The notes beneath the pieces were generated by a model. That model was given only the letters and a program-made list of their open reading frames with translations. It had not been told where the DNA came from and did no database searches. Positions 34,228-42,965 of a stretch of 64,000 bases of DNA are shown piece after piece. Position numbers and translations under genes: made by a program. How positions within the stretch are numbered: position 1 is the first letter of the stretch; every line of letters starts with the position of its first letter. The stretch covers positions 27,417 to 91,416 of the forward strand of contig NZ_JAEUAX010000014.1 in assembly GCF_019511645.1 (NCBI RefSeq). Direction: 5' to 3'. This stretch comes from Microbacterium ureisolvens (GTDB lineage: Bacteria; Actinomycetota; Actinomycetes; Actinomycetales; Microbacteriaceae).

Positions 34228-35157
34228 TCACACGGCGATGGACGCGCCGGCCAACTCCTCCATCTGCGACCACACCCGCGCGACCCGCTCAGGGTCGGCG
34301 TGCGCGGTGTGCGGGTTCGGGTCGAGTCGCACGGGCGTGCCGCGTGTCCCGCTCTCCGGGCCGAAGAACTGGCCGCCGATGGCGGACGGATCGGTCAGTG
34401 CCCGGACGCCCGACCAAGCCGCGGCGTCCTTGCCCTGCGCCCACGGGGTGAAGGGATTGCGGCGTCGCTGCGTCCGCGGATCATAGACGCCGGGTCGGGC
34501 GGGGGTGCGGGCGTCGACACCGACGCCCGGATGCGTCACGATCGACGCGACGGGGAGCCCGCCGGCGCGCAGTCGCCGGTCCAGTTCGTACGCCACCAGC
34601 TCGGTCACCGTCTTCGCGTGCGTGTAGTCACGGAGGAATCCGCGCTGCCGGGCGGTGATGTCGTCGACATCGAGCCGGAACCGGCGCACGAAACCCGTCG
34701 AGGCATGGACGATGCGCGCGTCGACGCCGGCGTGCCGTCCGGTTTCGGCAAGCTTCGGAAGCAGCTCGGCCGACAGGGCCAGGCCGGCGACCGCATGCGT
34801 GCCCAGCATCAGCGGCAGGCCATCGACGGTCGTGACGCCGCCCGCGCGCTCCATCGTGCCGCCGTTGAGGAACAGGCCGTCGACGCGTTCGAGCGCCGCG
34901 AGTTCGGTGGCCGCACTCCGGACCGAATCGAGGGAGGCCAGATCGAGCGCGACGGTCGAGACGGACGCGCCGGGGACCTGGGCACGGATGGCGTCGCGCG
35001 CGCTCTCCCGCTTGGAGGCGGAGCGCGAGGCGAGCACCACGTGGGCGCCTGCCCCCGCCAGTTGCTCCGCGGCGAAATAGCCGATGCCGGCGGTCGCACC
35101 GGTGATGACGTGGACACGGCCGCGCTGATCGGGCAGGTCGACGGGGTTCCAGGGCAT
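34228..35157 (-). CDS. Short-chain dehydrogenase, retinol-dehydrogenase-like
   Basis: 309 residues. VHVITGATAGIGYFAAEQL is the NADP-binding loop, FLNGG replaces NNAG, and HASTG with YTHAK supplies the catalytic Ser, Tyr and Lys. Substrate is unknown; this subgroup often acts on lipophilic aldehydes or ketones. ATG 35157 follows GAGGAG. It is divergent from the TetR gene, whose product probably represses it through the two operators between them. Confidence 0.87.
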   Translation of the reverse strand: MPWNPVDLPDQRGRVHVITGATAGIGYFAAEQLAGAGAHVVLASRSASKRESARDAIRAQVPGASVSTVALDLASLDSVRSAATELAALERVDGLFLNGGTMERAGGVTTVDGLPLMLGTHAVAGLALSAELLPKLAETGRHAGVDARIVHASTGFVRRFRLDVDDITARQRGFLRDYTHAKTVTELVAYELDRRLRAGGLPVASIVTHPGVGVDARTPARPGVYDPRTQRRRNPFTPWAQGKDAAAWSGVRALTDPSAIGGQFFGPESGTRGTPVRLDPNPHTAHADPERVARVWSQMEELAGASIAV

Positions 35158-35184
35158 GGGGGGCTCCTCGAGGTTCTCACTATA

Positions 35185-35199
35185 CGGATGAGCTATCCG
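35185..35199 (-). promoter_or_regulatory. TetR operator 1
   Basis: CGGATGAGCTATCCG has 5-bp inverted arms (CGGAT/ATCCG) and lies 28 bp upstream of the dehydrogenase start. Its sequence is nearly the reverse complement of operator 2. The centres are 33 bp apart, about three helical turns. Confidence 0.65.
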
Positions 35200-35217
35200 C
35201 TTAGACCGTAGCATAAC

Positions 35218-35232
35218 CGGATGGCTCATCCG
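35218..35232 (+). promoter_or_regulatory. TetR operator 2
   Basis: CGGATGGCTCATCCG; its reverse complement differs from operator 1 at one base. It lies 23 bp upstream of the TetR start, so binding could repress both divergent promoters. Confidence 0.65.
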
Positions 35233-35254
35233 CTTTCGGAGGTAGGATCGACGC

Positions 35255-35815
35255 GTGAGCCCTCAACGCGCCGATGCCGCCCGCAGCCGCGCGCGCATCC
35301 TCGCGGTCGCCCGCGAGTGCGATCCGGCAGACCTTCGCCTCAACGACGTCGCCCGCCTCGCCGGCGTCGGCGTCGGCACCGTCTACCGCCATTTCCCGAC
35401 GGCGCACGCCCTCGTGGAGGCGGTGGTCGCCAGCGACCTCGAGCGCTATCGAGGACTCGCCCTGCGCGCCGCCGCCGAACGCGACCCGGCCGCGGCACTC
35501 GATCTGCTCGTTCGCGAAGGGCTCGCGCTCCAGCTCGCCGACGGTGGGCTGCAGACGGTGCTCCTCGCGCCCCGAGACACCAGTGATGACGTCGCGATGC
35601 TGAAGCGGGAGCTGGAGGACGTCGCCGAATCCGTGGTGAGCGCCGCACGTGAGGCCGGCGTCGTCCGTACCGATCTCACGACGGTGCGGCTGCAGCGCCT
35701 GGTGTGCGGCATCGAACATGCCGTCCGTATCGGCGGGGGCGCGGACGCCGACTTCTTCGTCGATGCGATGCTCGACGGGCTCCGCCCCGAGCCCCCCGAG
35801 AGGCCTGCCCCGTAA
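35255..35815 (+). CDS. TetR-family transcriptional regulator
   Basis: 186 residues. The N-terminal helix-turn-helix reads RSRARILAVA, LRLNDVARLAGVGVGTVYRHFPT; the rest is a helical ligand-binding domain without recognisable specificity. GTG 35255 has GGAGGT upstream at slightly long spacing. It is divergent from a short-chain dehydrogenase with two inverted operators in the gap, the usual layout of a self-regulated TetR controlling its neighbour. Confidence 0.9.
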   Translation: MSPQRADAARSRARILAVARECDPADLRLNDVARLAGVGVGTVYRHFPTAHALVEAVVASDLERYRGLALRAAAERDPAAALDLLVREGLALQLADGGLQTVLLAPRDTSDDVAMLKRELEDVAESVVSAAREAGVVRTDLTTVRLQRLVCGIEHAVRIGGGADADFFVDAMLDGLRPEPPERPAP

Positions 35816-35851
35816 CTGCCCGGCTGACTGGTGCAGCGTCCCCGGCGGCGC

Positions 35852-37969
35852 CTACAGCCGTGTGCCCCCTCCGCCGCGGAGCGTGAGTGTGCGCGCGGCG
35901 GGCTCGTCGGGAAGGCCGAGCACCAGCTCGCCCGCCGCGGCATCCCATGCCACCTCCGTCGGCAGGCTCTTCGGAAAGACGACATCCACGTCGAGCTCGC
36001 GGCCCGCGTACCGCGCGAGCGGTATCCGCACCTCGGCCGGCCCGGATCGTCTCCACACCGTGAGCAGCTCGCCCTCGTCGTCGCTCATGCCCAGCGCGAG
36101 GACCGCGTCATGCCAGCCCGGCAGCCCGAGAGGCCAGAAGGGCACGGCGGTCCTGATCCGCTTGCGCGTCTCGCGGTACGCCGCGAGGCTCTCTTGCACG
36201 AGTTCCATCTGCTCCCTCGTGAGGAGGTCGATGCGCCCGCCGAGGTGGACGCGCCCGAGCAGGCTGTTCGCGAGGGAGAATGCGATCCGCTCGTCCGGCC
36301 ACGACGGGTCGGGGTACGCCCACACCGCACCCTGTTCGGGGGTGACCGCCGTCGGCGCGGCAGCGGCGATGCAGGCAGTGAACAGCGGGTCTTGGTTGTC
36401 GCTCGTCGACTGAACGGGATGCACGGCGAGCGTCGCCGCATCCATCCGCTGTCCACCGCTCGCGCAACTCTCGATCACGAGCTCGGGGTGGCGATCCATG
36501 AGATCACGCACCCAGGCGAGCAGCGCGCGCTGATGACCGAGCTGGCCATCGCCGGGGCTGTCGGCGTCGACGTCGGTGCCCTGCGTGACGTCCATGTTGT
36601 AGTCGAACTTCAGATATCCGAGCCCGAGGTCGGCGATGAGTCTCTCGACGGCGGTGTCGATGTGCGCGAGCGCCGCCGGATGCCGGAAGTCCAGCTGCAG
36701 CCTGCCGGACTCCATCACCGGTCGCCCGTCCCGCTGGAAGAACGCATCCGCGGGGAGGCGAGCGGCCACAGGACTTGCGACCGAGACGACCTCCGGCTCG
36801 AGCCAGAGTCCGGGAACCAAGCCGGCGTCACGCATGCGGCGCGTCATGGCATCGAGGCCGTCAGGGAAACGCCGACTCGACGGCTCCCACGAGCCGAGGT
36901 CGTCCCACCAGGTTGCCCCGTCGGTGTACCAGCCCGAATCCATGCAGTAGATCTCGGCGCCGGCGCGCCGGGCGGCGTCGACGAACGGGGGGATGTTCTC
37001 GCTCGTCGGATCGCCCATGAGGGCGTTCATGTAGTCGTTCACGATGACGGGCAGCGCGTCGTGGTCGGGGTGCGGGCGTCGCACTCGGCGGCGTGTTCGG
37101 GTGAGGGCAGCGAACAGCGCGTCGTCGTCGCCGCCCAGCACGAGGGTCGCCGGCACGGAGCGGAACCGCTCTCCGGGCAGGAGTCGGCGCATCCAGGCGT
37201 GGCTCTGATCGGTCGGCCCGCTCGCCACGAGGTAGACCGCGCCCCCCTGATCGCCGAGCTCCCAGCGCCAGGCTCCGTTGTGCTCGATCTGCCAGAGGAG
37301 CGACCGGGCGCTGTCGCGAGAGCGGAGGATGCCCATCGGAAGGTGTCCACCTGTAGACCAGCTTCCCCGCTGACCGAGCGCGAACGACGCACGCGAGCTC
37401 GGGATGCCCCACGTGTCGAGCCCGGCATCGTCGAGGCCGAGTTCCGCGGGCGTCCGCCGTTGCCAGACCATCTCCCGGAACCAGGTGTTGTGCGCGAAAC
37501 CCACTTCGTGGTCGTGCCACCACGCGGCACCGGGCTCGGAGATGCCGCCGAGCGAGATCGAGGACACTGCCCGGAGATCGACGGGCCGATCCCCGGCGAC
37601 GACCTCGGACTCGCACCGCACGACCGGCAGGTCGTCCCAGCATGACCAGCGCGAGATCACCAGGATCCCGGACTCGGGATCGCGCGCCGTGACCTCGAGG
37701 CGAGACATCCCGTCCTCATCCCACTCGCGATGCTCCAGGAAACGCAGCCGACGGCCGACCGCACTGCCCATGAGCCGCTCCGAAGACGAGGTGCCCGAAC
37801 CCTCACCGTCGATATGGACTTCGGCGACGGGAAGTGCGGATGCGGGGTCAGCGGCGGTCCCGTCGCCCGCTCGCGCCAGGCGCCGTACGGCGGGAGCCGC
37901 GTCCCGTCCTCGAGCGATGTCCATCTCGATGGGACCGGGGCGCCAGGCGAGCGTTTCGGTCTGCGGCAA
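35852..37969 (-). CDS. Alpha-galactosidase, GH36
   Basis: 705 residues without a signal peptide. The GH36 nucleophile motif is LGYLKFDYNMD and the acid/base motif is ESCASGGQRMD; CMDSGWY precedes them in the barrel and an N-terminal beta-sandwich is present. It hydrolyses alpha-1,6-linked galactose from oligosaccharides in the cytoplasm. It is the last gene of an operon with a CUT1 importer and follows the binding-protein gene after a hairpin. Start 37969 is at the first codon of the family fold. Confidence 0.92.
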   Translation of the reverse strand: MPQTETLAWRPGPIEMDIARGRDAAPAVRRLARAGDGTAADPASALPVAEVHIDGEGSGTSSSERLMGSAVGRRLRFLEHREWDEDGMSRLEVTARDPESGILVISRWSCWDDLPVVRCESEVVAGDRPVDLRAVSSISLGGISEPGAAWWHDHEVGFAHNTWFREMVWQRRTPAELGLDDAGLDTWGIPSSRASFALGQRGSWSTGGHLPMGILRSRDSARSLLWQIEHNGAWRWELGDQGGAVYLVASGPTDQSHAWMRRLLPGERFRSVPATLVLGGDDDALFAALTRTRRRVRRPHPDHDALPVIVNDYMNALMGDPTSENIPPFVDAARRAGAEIYCMDSGWYTDGATWWDDLGSWEPSSRRFPDGLDAMTRRMRDAGLVPGLWLEPEVVSVASPVAARLPADAFFQRDGRPVMESGRLQLDFRHPAALAHIDTAVERLIADLGLGYLKFDYNMDVTQGTDVDADSPGDGQLGHQRALLAWVRDLMDRHPELVIESCASGGQRMDAATLAVHPVQSTSDNQDPLFTACIAAAAPTAVTPEQGAVWAYPDPSWPDERIAFSLANSLLGRVHLGGRIDLLTREQMELVQESLAAYRETRKRIRTAVPFWPLGLPGWHDAVLALGMSDDEGELLTVWRRSGPAEVRIPLARYAGRELDVDVVFPKSLPTEVAWDAAAGELVLGLPDEPAARTLTLRGGGGTRL

Positions 37970-38001
37970 GAGTGCTCCTGGAATGGTGGCGGGTGGTGGG
38001 G

Positions 38002-38032
38002 ACCGGGGGCGATCCGGATGATCGCCCCCGGT
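38002..38032 (-). terminator. Intercistronic hairpin between binding protein and GH36 genes
   Basis: A perfect 12-bp stem ACCGGGGGCGAT/ATCGCCCCCGGT with a 7-nt loop lies in the 72-bp gap. It probably attenuates transcription or protects the upstream message, giving more binding protein than GH36. Confidence 0.65.
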
Positions 38033-38041
38033 GGCGGTCGG

Positions 38042-39712
38042 TCAGCTCGCGTCGAACGCGGTCTGCCAGATCTCGACGTACCGGGTGACGCCCAGGCCGT
38101 CGAGCCCCTGCAGATATGCGTCCCAATCGGCGTCGCTGTTCGGGTCGCGCACCCCGGTGACGAACTCGGCGGTCGCCGTGGCGACGTTGCTCTCGACGTT
38201 CGTCGTGAGCGTGGAGAGTTCGCTCGCCTCCTCGGCAGGGATCCAGAGGTTCCAGTACGGGAACATGGCGTCGGACTCCTTGCCGTCGTAGAGATCCGTC
38301 GCTTCGAACAGGCGCCGCTCGAACCCTTCCTGCGTGTAGATGTCCAGAGGCTGCACCTGGGAGTTGCGCCACTCGGCGGTGTCGAAGACCTGGGCCATCG
38401 GCCCCCAGTTGCCGTTGTAGTCGGCCTCGTTCTCTTCGTCGAGCGGCAGGTCGAAGAAGCTCGGCTCGAGATCCGGGTCGAGGGCGACGTCGCCAGGCTC
38501 CGGGGCGCGCCATCCGATGTTCTCCTCACCCTGCTGGCCGCGGAGGTGACCCTCCGGGCTGAAGATGTAGTCCATCATCTCCATGATGATCTTCTGCTCC
38601 GTCTCGTCGGCCGCCTTCGTGATCACGAAAGTGGCGCCGGGCACGCTGGGCAGCTGGTAGGTCGTGATCGGACCCGCGGCGCCGTCGAGCGGCGGCACGG
38701 GGTTGTACTGGTTGTCACGGCCGTCCTCTTGGCCGATGCTCACCCCGATGCCCGGATGGATCGCCGTGAAGCCGCCCACGAGGACCGCCTGGGCGGAGTT
38801 GCCGGTGGCTTGCATGGTGTCACCGCCCTGGGAGAACGACGCGGGGTCGATGAGGCCCGCCGCCCACATCTTGTTCAGGAACTTCAGGCCCTCCCGCCAG
38901 CCGTCCTGCATCGTCTGCATCTGGACGGTGTCGCCATCCAGTCCCAGCGAGATCGGCTGGTTGTTCGCGCCTGCGCCGGTGTTGAACGAGTTCGAGATGA
39001 AGGCGTTCATGATGAACGGCACGATCGACCACTGCGCGCTGCCGGTGATCGGGATCTCGTCGGCGACACCATTGCCGTTCGGGTCGCCGGTCTTGAACGC
39101 CATCATCACGTCGAAGAACTCGTCCGTGGTCGTGGGCATCTGAAGCCCGAGCGTCTCGAGCCACTGGGTGTTGATCCAGAACTTGTACGGGTACGAGCAG
39201 TGATAGCAGTCGTTCCACTGCGGAAGGCCCCAGATCTTCCCGTCCGGAGCCGTCGCGAGAGTCTCGAAGCCCGGCTCGGAAGCGAGCGCGTCGGCGATGT
39301 TCGGCGCGTGCTCGTCGATGAGATCGTTCAGCGGGAGGATCACACCTTGGTCACCGTAACGCTGCAGCTCCGCCTGCGTGAACTGCGATGCCCAGGGGAC
39401 GAGCATGTACGCCTCGGGAAGCTCGCCGCCCGCGAGGGAGACCTGTCGCGCTTCGGTCGCTGCTCCCGAGTCGTAGCCCGTGGTCTGGAAGTCGATGTCC
39501 ACGTCGAACTTCTCTTCCAGCAGCCTGGTGAACGAGTTGGTGTTGAGATCCATCTGGCCGCCCTGCTCGCCGAAGATGGTGATGACCTTCTGGTCGTCTT
39601 CGGCGCTGGCGGTGCACCCGGTGAGCGTGATGCCCACCGCGGCCGCCACCGCAAGGCCTGCGAGCAGCCGAGGGCGTCGGAAGACTCTCTGGGACGTCGA
39701 TTGTCCTGTCAT
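38042..39712 (-). CDS. ABC sugar-importer substrate-binding lipoprotein (LplA/YtcQ type)
   Basis: 556 residues. The lipoprotein signal ends LTGC; the mature protein begins TASAEDDQKVITIFGE. The large size, a calcium-like loop (KTGDPNGNGVADEIP) and NDCYHCSYPYKFWINTQWLETLG match the LplA/YtcQ class, which binds oligosaccharides, often pectin- or rhamnogalacturonan-derived. It follows two permease genes of the same operon. ATG 39712 follows AGAAAGGCACG. The ligand is not predictable, but the downstream GH36 suggests an alpha-galactoside. Confidence 0.88.
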   Translation of the reverse strand: MTGQSTSQRVFRRPRLLAGLAVAAAVGITLTGCTASAEDDQKVITIFGEQGGQMDLNTNSFTRLLEEKFDVDIDFQTTGYDSGAATEARQVSLAGGELPEAYMLVPWASQFTQAELQRYGDQGVILPLNDLIDEHAPNIADALASEPGFETLATAPDGKIWGLPQWNDCYHCSYPYKFWINTQWLETLGLQMPTTTDEFFDVMMAFKTGDPNGNGVADEIPITGSAQWSIVPFIMNAFISNSFNTGAGANNQPISLGLDGDTVQMQTMQDGWREGLKFLNKMWAAGLIDPASFSQGGDTMQATGNSAQAVLVGGFTAIHPGIGVSIGQEDGRDNQYNPVPPLDGAAGPITTYQLPSVPGATFVITKAADETEQKIIMEMMDYIFSPEGHLRGQQGEENIGWRAPEPGDVALDPDLEPSFFDLPLDEENEADYNGNWGPMAQVFDTAEWRNSQVQPLDIYTQEGFERRLFEATDLYDGKESDAMFPYWNLWIPAEEASELSTLTTNVESNVATATAEFVTGVRDPNSDADWDAYLQGLDGLGVTRYVEIWQTAFDAS

Positions 39713-39783
39713 GATCGTGCCTTTCTCTGGGGCGAGGTGGTGTCGGGGAGTGGAGCGAGAAGCCGGGTGGAGGCGCCGCGGGG

Positions 39784-40743
39784 TCAGCCCTTCACCGCGC
39801 CGATCAGGATTCCCTTGTTGAAGAACCGGGCGACGAAGGGGTAGACGAGCATGACGGGCACCGTCGAGATGACGATCAGGGAGTACTTCATGAGATCCGC
39901 CAGCTGCTGCCGCTCGAGGGCGGCGGCGGCATCGAGTCCCGGCGCGGCCTGGTTGAGGATCAGCACGTTGCGCAGGACCAGCTGGAGCGGATACAGACCC
40001 GGATCCCGCAGATAAAGGAGGGCATCGAAGTAGGAGTTCCACTGAGAGATGGCGTACATCAGGGCGATCACGGCGAGCAGCGGCTTGGAAAGCGGCAGCA
40101 CCACCTTGAGGAGGAAGCGCATATCGCTCGCACCGTCGAGCTGCGCGGCCTCGTACAGCTCATCGGGGATCGAGGTCCGGAAGAAGGCGACGGCGATGAT
40201 CACCTGCCAGACGCCGATGGCCTGAGGCAGGATGAGCGCCCACCTCGTGTCGAGGAGCCCGAGGTTCTGCACGACGAGGTAGGTCGGGATGATGCCGCCG
40301 GCGAAGAGCATCGTGAAGACCACGAACACGGTGATGCCACGGCGTCCCCAGAAGTCGCTCCGTGACAGCGGATAGGCGATCGCCACGGTGAGCGCCAGGC
40401 TGATGGCCGTGCCCACGATCGTGTAGAAGAGGGAGTTGCCGAATCCGCTGAGGATCGAGTTGTCGCTGAGGGCGCGGACGTAGCCCTCGAGCGTGAAGTC
40501 GATGGGCCAGAACGTGACCTGCCCGGACGACACTGCGAGCGGGTCGCTGAACGAGCTGGCGACGATGTAGATCAGCGGCAGCAGAACCGCGAGCAGGAAC
40601 GTGGTCAGCAGGATGTAGACGCCGGCCATGAACCACCGGTCGATCGACGACTCCTTGATCCGCGTCGGCTTGCGCCCGTCACGCGTCTTCGCGGGACGCG
40701 CACCGCGGGTCTTCGGCGGATGTTCTTCCAGTGTCGAGGTCAC
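39784..40743 (-). CDS. ABC sugar permease, LplC/MalG type
   Basis: 319 residues with six transmembrane segments. The cytoplasmic EAA loop is ELYEAAQLDGASDMRFLLKVVLPLSKP. The GTG start overlaps the stop of the upstream permease gene (GTGA at 40740-40743). It forms the channel with the LplB-type partner. The operon has no ATPase gene, so a shared MsiK-type ATPase is expected. Confidence 0.9.
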   Translation of the reverse strand: MTSTLEEHPPKTRGARPAKTRDGRKPTRIKESSIDRWFMAGVYILLTTFLLAVLLPLIYIVASSFSDPLAVSSGQVTFWPIDFTLEGYVRALSDNSILSGFGNSLFYTIVGTAISLALTVAIAYPLSRSDFWGRRGITVFVVFTMLFAGGIIPTYLVVQNLGLLDTRWALILPQAIGVWQVIIAVAFFRTSIPDELYEAAQLDGASDMRFLLKVVLPLSKPLLAVIALMYAISQWNSYFDALLYLRDPGLYPLQLVLRNVLILNQAAPGLDAAAALERQQLADLMKYSLIVISTVPVMLVYPFVARFFNKGILIGAVKG

Positions 40744-41726
40744 CACAGTCCGTTTCCCGTCAGTCGCTTCACGATCGCGTTCACGCCGAGAAGCAGACAA
40801 AGGTTGATGGCGCCGTTGAACAGCCCGATCGCCGCGGCCTGACTGAAGTCCGCATTCAGGAGGCCGACCTTGTACGTGTATGTCGGGATGATCTCCGACT
40901 GCGAGATGTTGAGGCTGTTCTGGAGGAGGTAGGCCTTCTCGAAGCCGATCGCCATGACGTTTCCCACGCCGAGCACCAGCACGATCATCGCTGTGGGCAG
41001 GATGCCCGGAAGGTCGACGTTGAGGATCTTCTGCCAGCGGCTGGCACCGTCGACGCGCGCCGCTTCGTACAGTGCCGGGTCGATCCCTGCGAGGGCGGCG
41101 AGGTAGATGACGGCGGAGTACCCCATCGTCTGCCAGACGTCGCTGACCACGTAGATATGCCGGAAGTAGTCGGGATCGCTCAGGAAGTCGATGGATCCCA
41201 AGCCGAAGAACTGCGTCACGTGACCGGCGATGCCCAGGCGCGGAGAGAGGAACAGGATGGTCATCGAGACCACGACGACCGTCGAGATGAAGTACGGCGC
41301 GTAGGTGACCATCTGCACGGTGTTCTTGAAGAACCGGAGGCGGACCTCGTTCAGTGCGAGCGCCAGGATGATCGGAATCGGGAAACTCGCCAGAACGACG
41401 TAGGCCGACAACAGGAAGGTGTTGCGCAGGACGGGCCAGAAGACCGGGTTGTCGAAGAAGCGCGCGAAGTGCTTGGTGCCTGCCCAGTCACTGCCCCAGA
41501 CACCATCTACTACGTTGTAATCTTTGAACGCAATGATGGCGTTGGTCATCGGCACGTACTTGAAGACCACGAAGTACGCGATCGGCACGAGGATCAGCAG
41601 GTACAGCTGCCAGTGCCTGCGCCAGCTGCGCTTCAGGCCGCGCAGTCCGCGGGAGCCCTTTCGCCCACGCAGTTCTCGGGTGACGCCGCCGACCTCGAGG
41701 CCGACGCCGCCCGGGGGCGTCACCAT
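40740..41726 (-). CDS. ABC sugar permease, LplB type
   Basis: 328 residues. A basic N-terminus precedes LYLLILVPIAYFVVFKYVPM, and the EAA loop reads ALYEAARVDGASRWQKILNVDLPGI. This is the first gene of the importer operon. ATG 41726 has GGGAGGT upstream; the much longer frame upstream lacks homology and overlaps the promoter region. Confidence 0.9.
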   Translation of the reverse strand: MVTPPGGVGLEVGGVTRELRGRKGSRGLRGLKRSWRRHWQLYLLILVPIAYFVVFKYVPMTNAIIAFKDYNVVDGVWGSDWAGTKHFARFFDNPVFWPVLRNTFLLSAYVVLASFPIPIILALALNEVRLRFFKNTVQMVTYAPYFISTVVVVSMTILFLSPRLGIAGHVTQFFGLGSIDFLSDPDYFRHIYVVSDVWQTMGYSAVIYLAALAGIDPALYEAARVDGASRWQKILNVDLPGILPTAMIVLVLGVGNVMAIGFEKAYLLQNSLNISQSEIIPTYTYKVGLLNADFSQAAAIGLFNGAINLCLLLGVNAIVKRLTGNGLW

Positions 41727-41841
41727 GCGCACCTCCCACGATGCCGTCCCGATCCGCTGGGCGAGCGAGGCAAGCGCTCGAGCAGTCGTACGTCGGCGAT
41801 CATGGCGTCTCCTCTCTGCGTCGGTGCAGAAGCCACGTCCC

Positions 41842-41870
41842 AAGCTAAACGTCAGATCAATGCGTGTCAA
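41842..41870 (-). promoter_or_regulatory. Sigma-70-type promoter of the importer operon
   Basis: On the minus strand TTGACA, a 17-bp spacer and TAGCTT form a near-consensus promoter. It lies about 115 bp upstream of the first permease start. Confidence 0.6.
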
Positions 41871-42057
41871 TCGGATCGCATTGCCCGGCGGAGTTGCGCG
41901 GTCCGCCGCTCTCGCCCAGCAGCCTGATCGCTGATGCGAAGTCTGGAGTAGCCGGAAGAATGCGCGACCCAGAAGGGATTCCGCTATGGTGACGCTCGCG
42001 CCCGGCCGACGTCCGCCCGAAGCGGCGGTCCCGAAGGGCGAGGCGGGGGCGTCGAAG

Positions 42058-42073
42058 ATTGATTGAATGTTTA
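42058..42073 (+). promoter_or_regulatory. Candidate GntR site ATTGATTGAATGTTTA
   Basis: It matches ATTCATTGAATCTTTG (49477-49492) at 13 of 16 positions and lies upstream of the GntR gene. It stands out as AT-rich in GC-rich DNA. Assignment to the adjacent GntR protein is inference. Confidence 0.4.
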
Positions 42074-42203
42074 GGGCAGGTCTGTCGCGCGGCTCATCCG
42101 GGCAGGTCCGCGCATCCTCGCCTCGGCGGATCCAGGGCGCACCCTCGTCGGGTCGGCGTGCGCCGAGCCGAATCGCGGGGGTCACGCCGCATACACTGAT
42201 CGC

Positions 42204-42965
42204 GTGGCAGCTAAGACTGAAAGCCTTTCATCAGGTCCGGTCTCGAGGTCGAACCACGTCATCGACCAGGTCAAGCGGATGATCGCCTCGGGCGAGCTGA
42301 AGGCCGGCGACAGGCTGCCGATCGAGAAGGAGCTCGCGGCCCAGCTCGGGGTGTCGCGGGGCTCACTGCGAGAAGCCGTGAGATCGCTCGCGACGCTCGG
42401 GGTTCTCGAGACGCGTCAGGGCGATGGCACGTATGTGACCCAGCTCGACCCGAGTTCGCTGCTGCGACCCCTGGAATTCTGGGCGGGCTTGCAGGAGGCG
42501 ACTCAGCCGGTCGATCTGCTCGCCGTGCGACGCGTGCTCGAGACGGAGTCCGCCGGGCTCGCGGCAGTGAGGCTGACGGACGCCGAGTTCGACGAGCTGG
42601 AGAAGATCCTGTCCGACATCGATTCCGAACTGGCCTCCGGAAATCTCGAGCCGGAGACGTTCATCGACGCGGACGCCGCCTTCCACCGGCGGATCGCCGT
42701 CGCCAGCGGCAACCCCGCGCTCGCCGCGCTGATCGACACCCTCATGACACGCACACTGCGCGGCCGCCTGTGGCGTGCCATCACAGAACGCGATTCGGTC
42801 GGCGAGGCGCACGCCGACCATCGGGCCATCCTCGCCGCGCTCCGCACGCGGGACGCCGAACGAGCGCGCATCCGGATGGCCGCCCACCTCCTGGGCGTCG
42901 AGGTCTTCGCGGCGCAGCATCCGGTCGAGGGCGACGACCGGCCACCGGGGTCGTCTAACGGCTGA
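42204..42965 (+). CDS. GntR-family regulator, FadR/FCD subgroup
   Basis: 253 residues. The winged helix has GELKAGDRLPIEKELAAQLGVSRGSLREAVRSLATLGVLETRQGDGTYV. The C-terminal FCD domain has metal-ligand positions in DADAAFHRRIA and further histidines. FCD regulators often sense sugar acids, which fits the adjacent fuconate dehydratase gene. GTG 42204 is the start. The last 11 bp overlap the end of the convergent dehydratase gene. Confidence 0.9.
   Translation: MAAKTESLSSGPVSRSNHVIDQVKRMIASGELKAGDRLPIEKELAAQLGVSRGSLREAVRSLATLGVLETRQGDGTYVTQLDPSSLLRPLEFWAGLQEATQPVDLLAVRRVLETESAGLAAVRLTDAEFDELEKILSDIDSELASGNLEPETFIDADAAFHRRIAVASGNPALAALIDTLMTRTLRGRLWRAITERDSVGEAHADHRAILAALRTRDAERARIRMAAHLLGVEVFAAQHPVEGDDRPPGSSNG

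Larger units (their letters stand above)
41727..42203. other. 477-bp divergent intergenic region, no gene
   Basis: This stretch lies between the importer operon (minus) and the GntR gene (plus). It holds a sigma-70-like promoter for the importer and a candidate GntR site. No coding sequence with family similarity or a good ribosome site was found. Confidence 0.6.
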
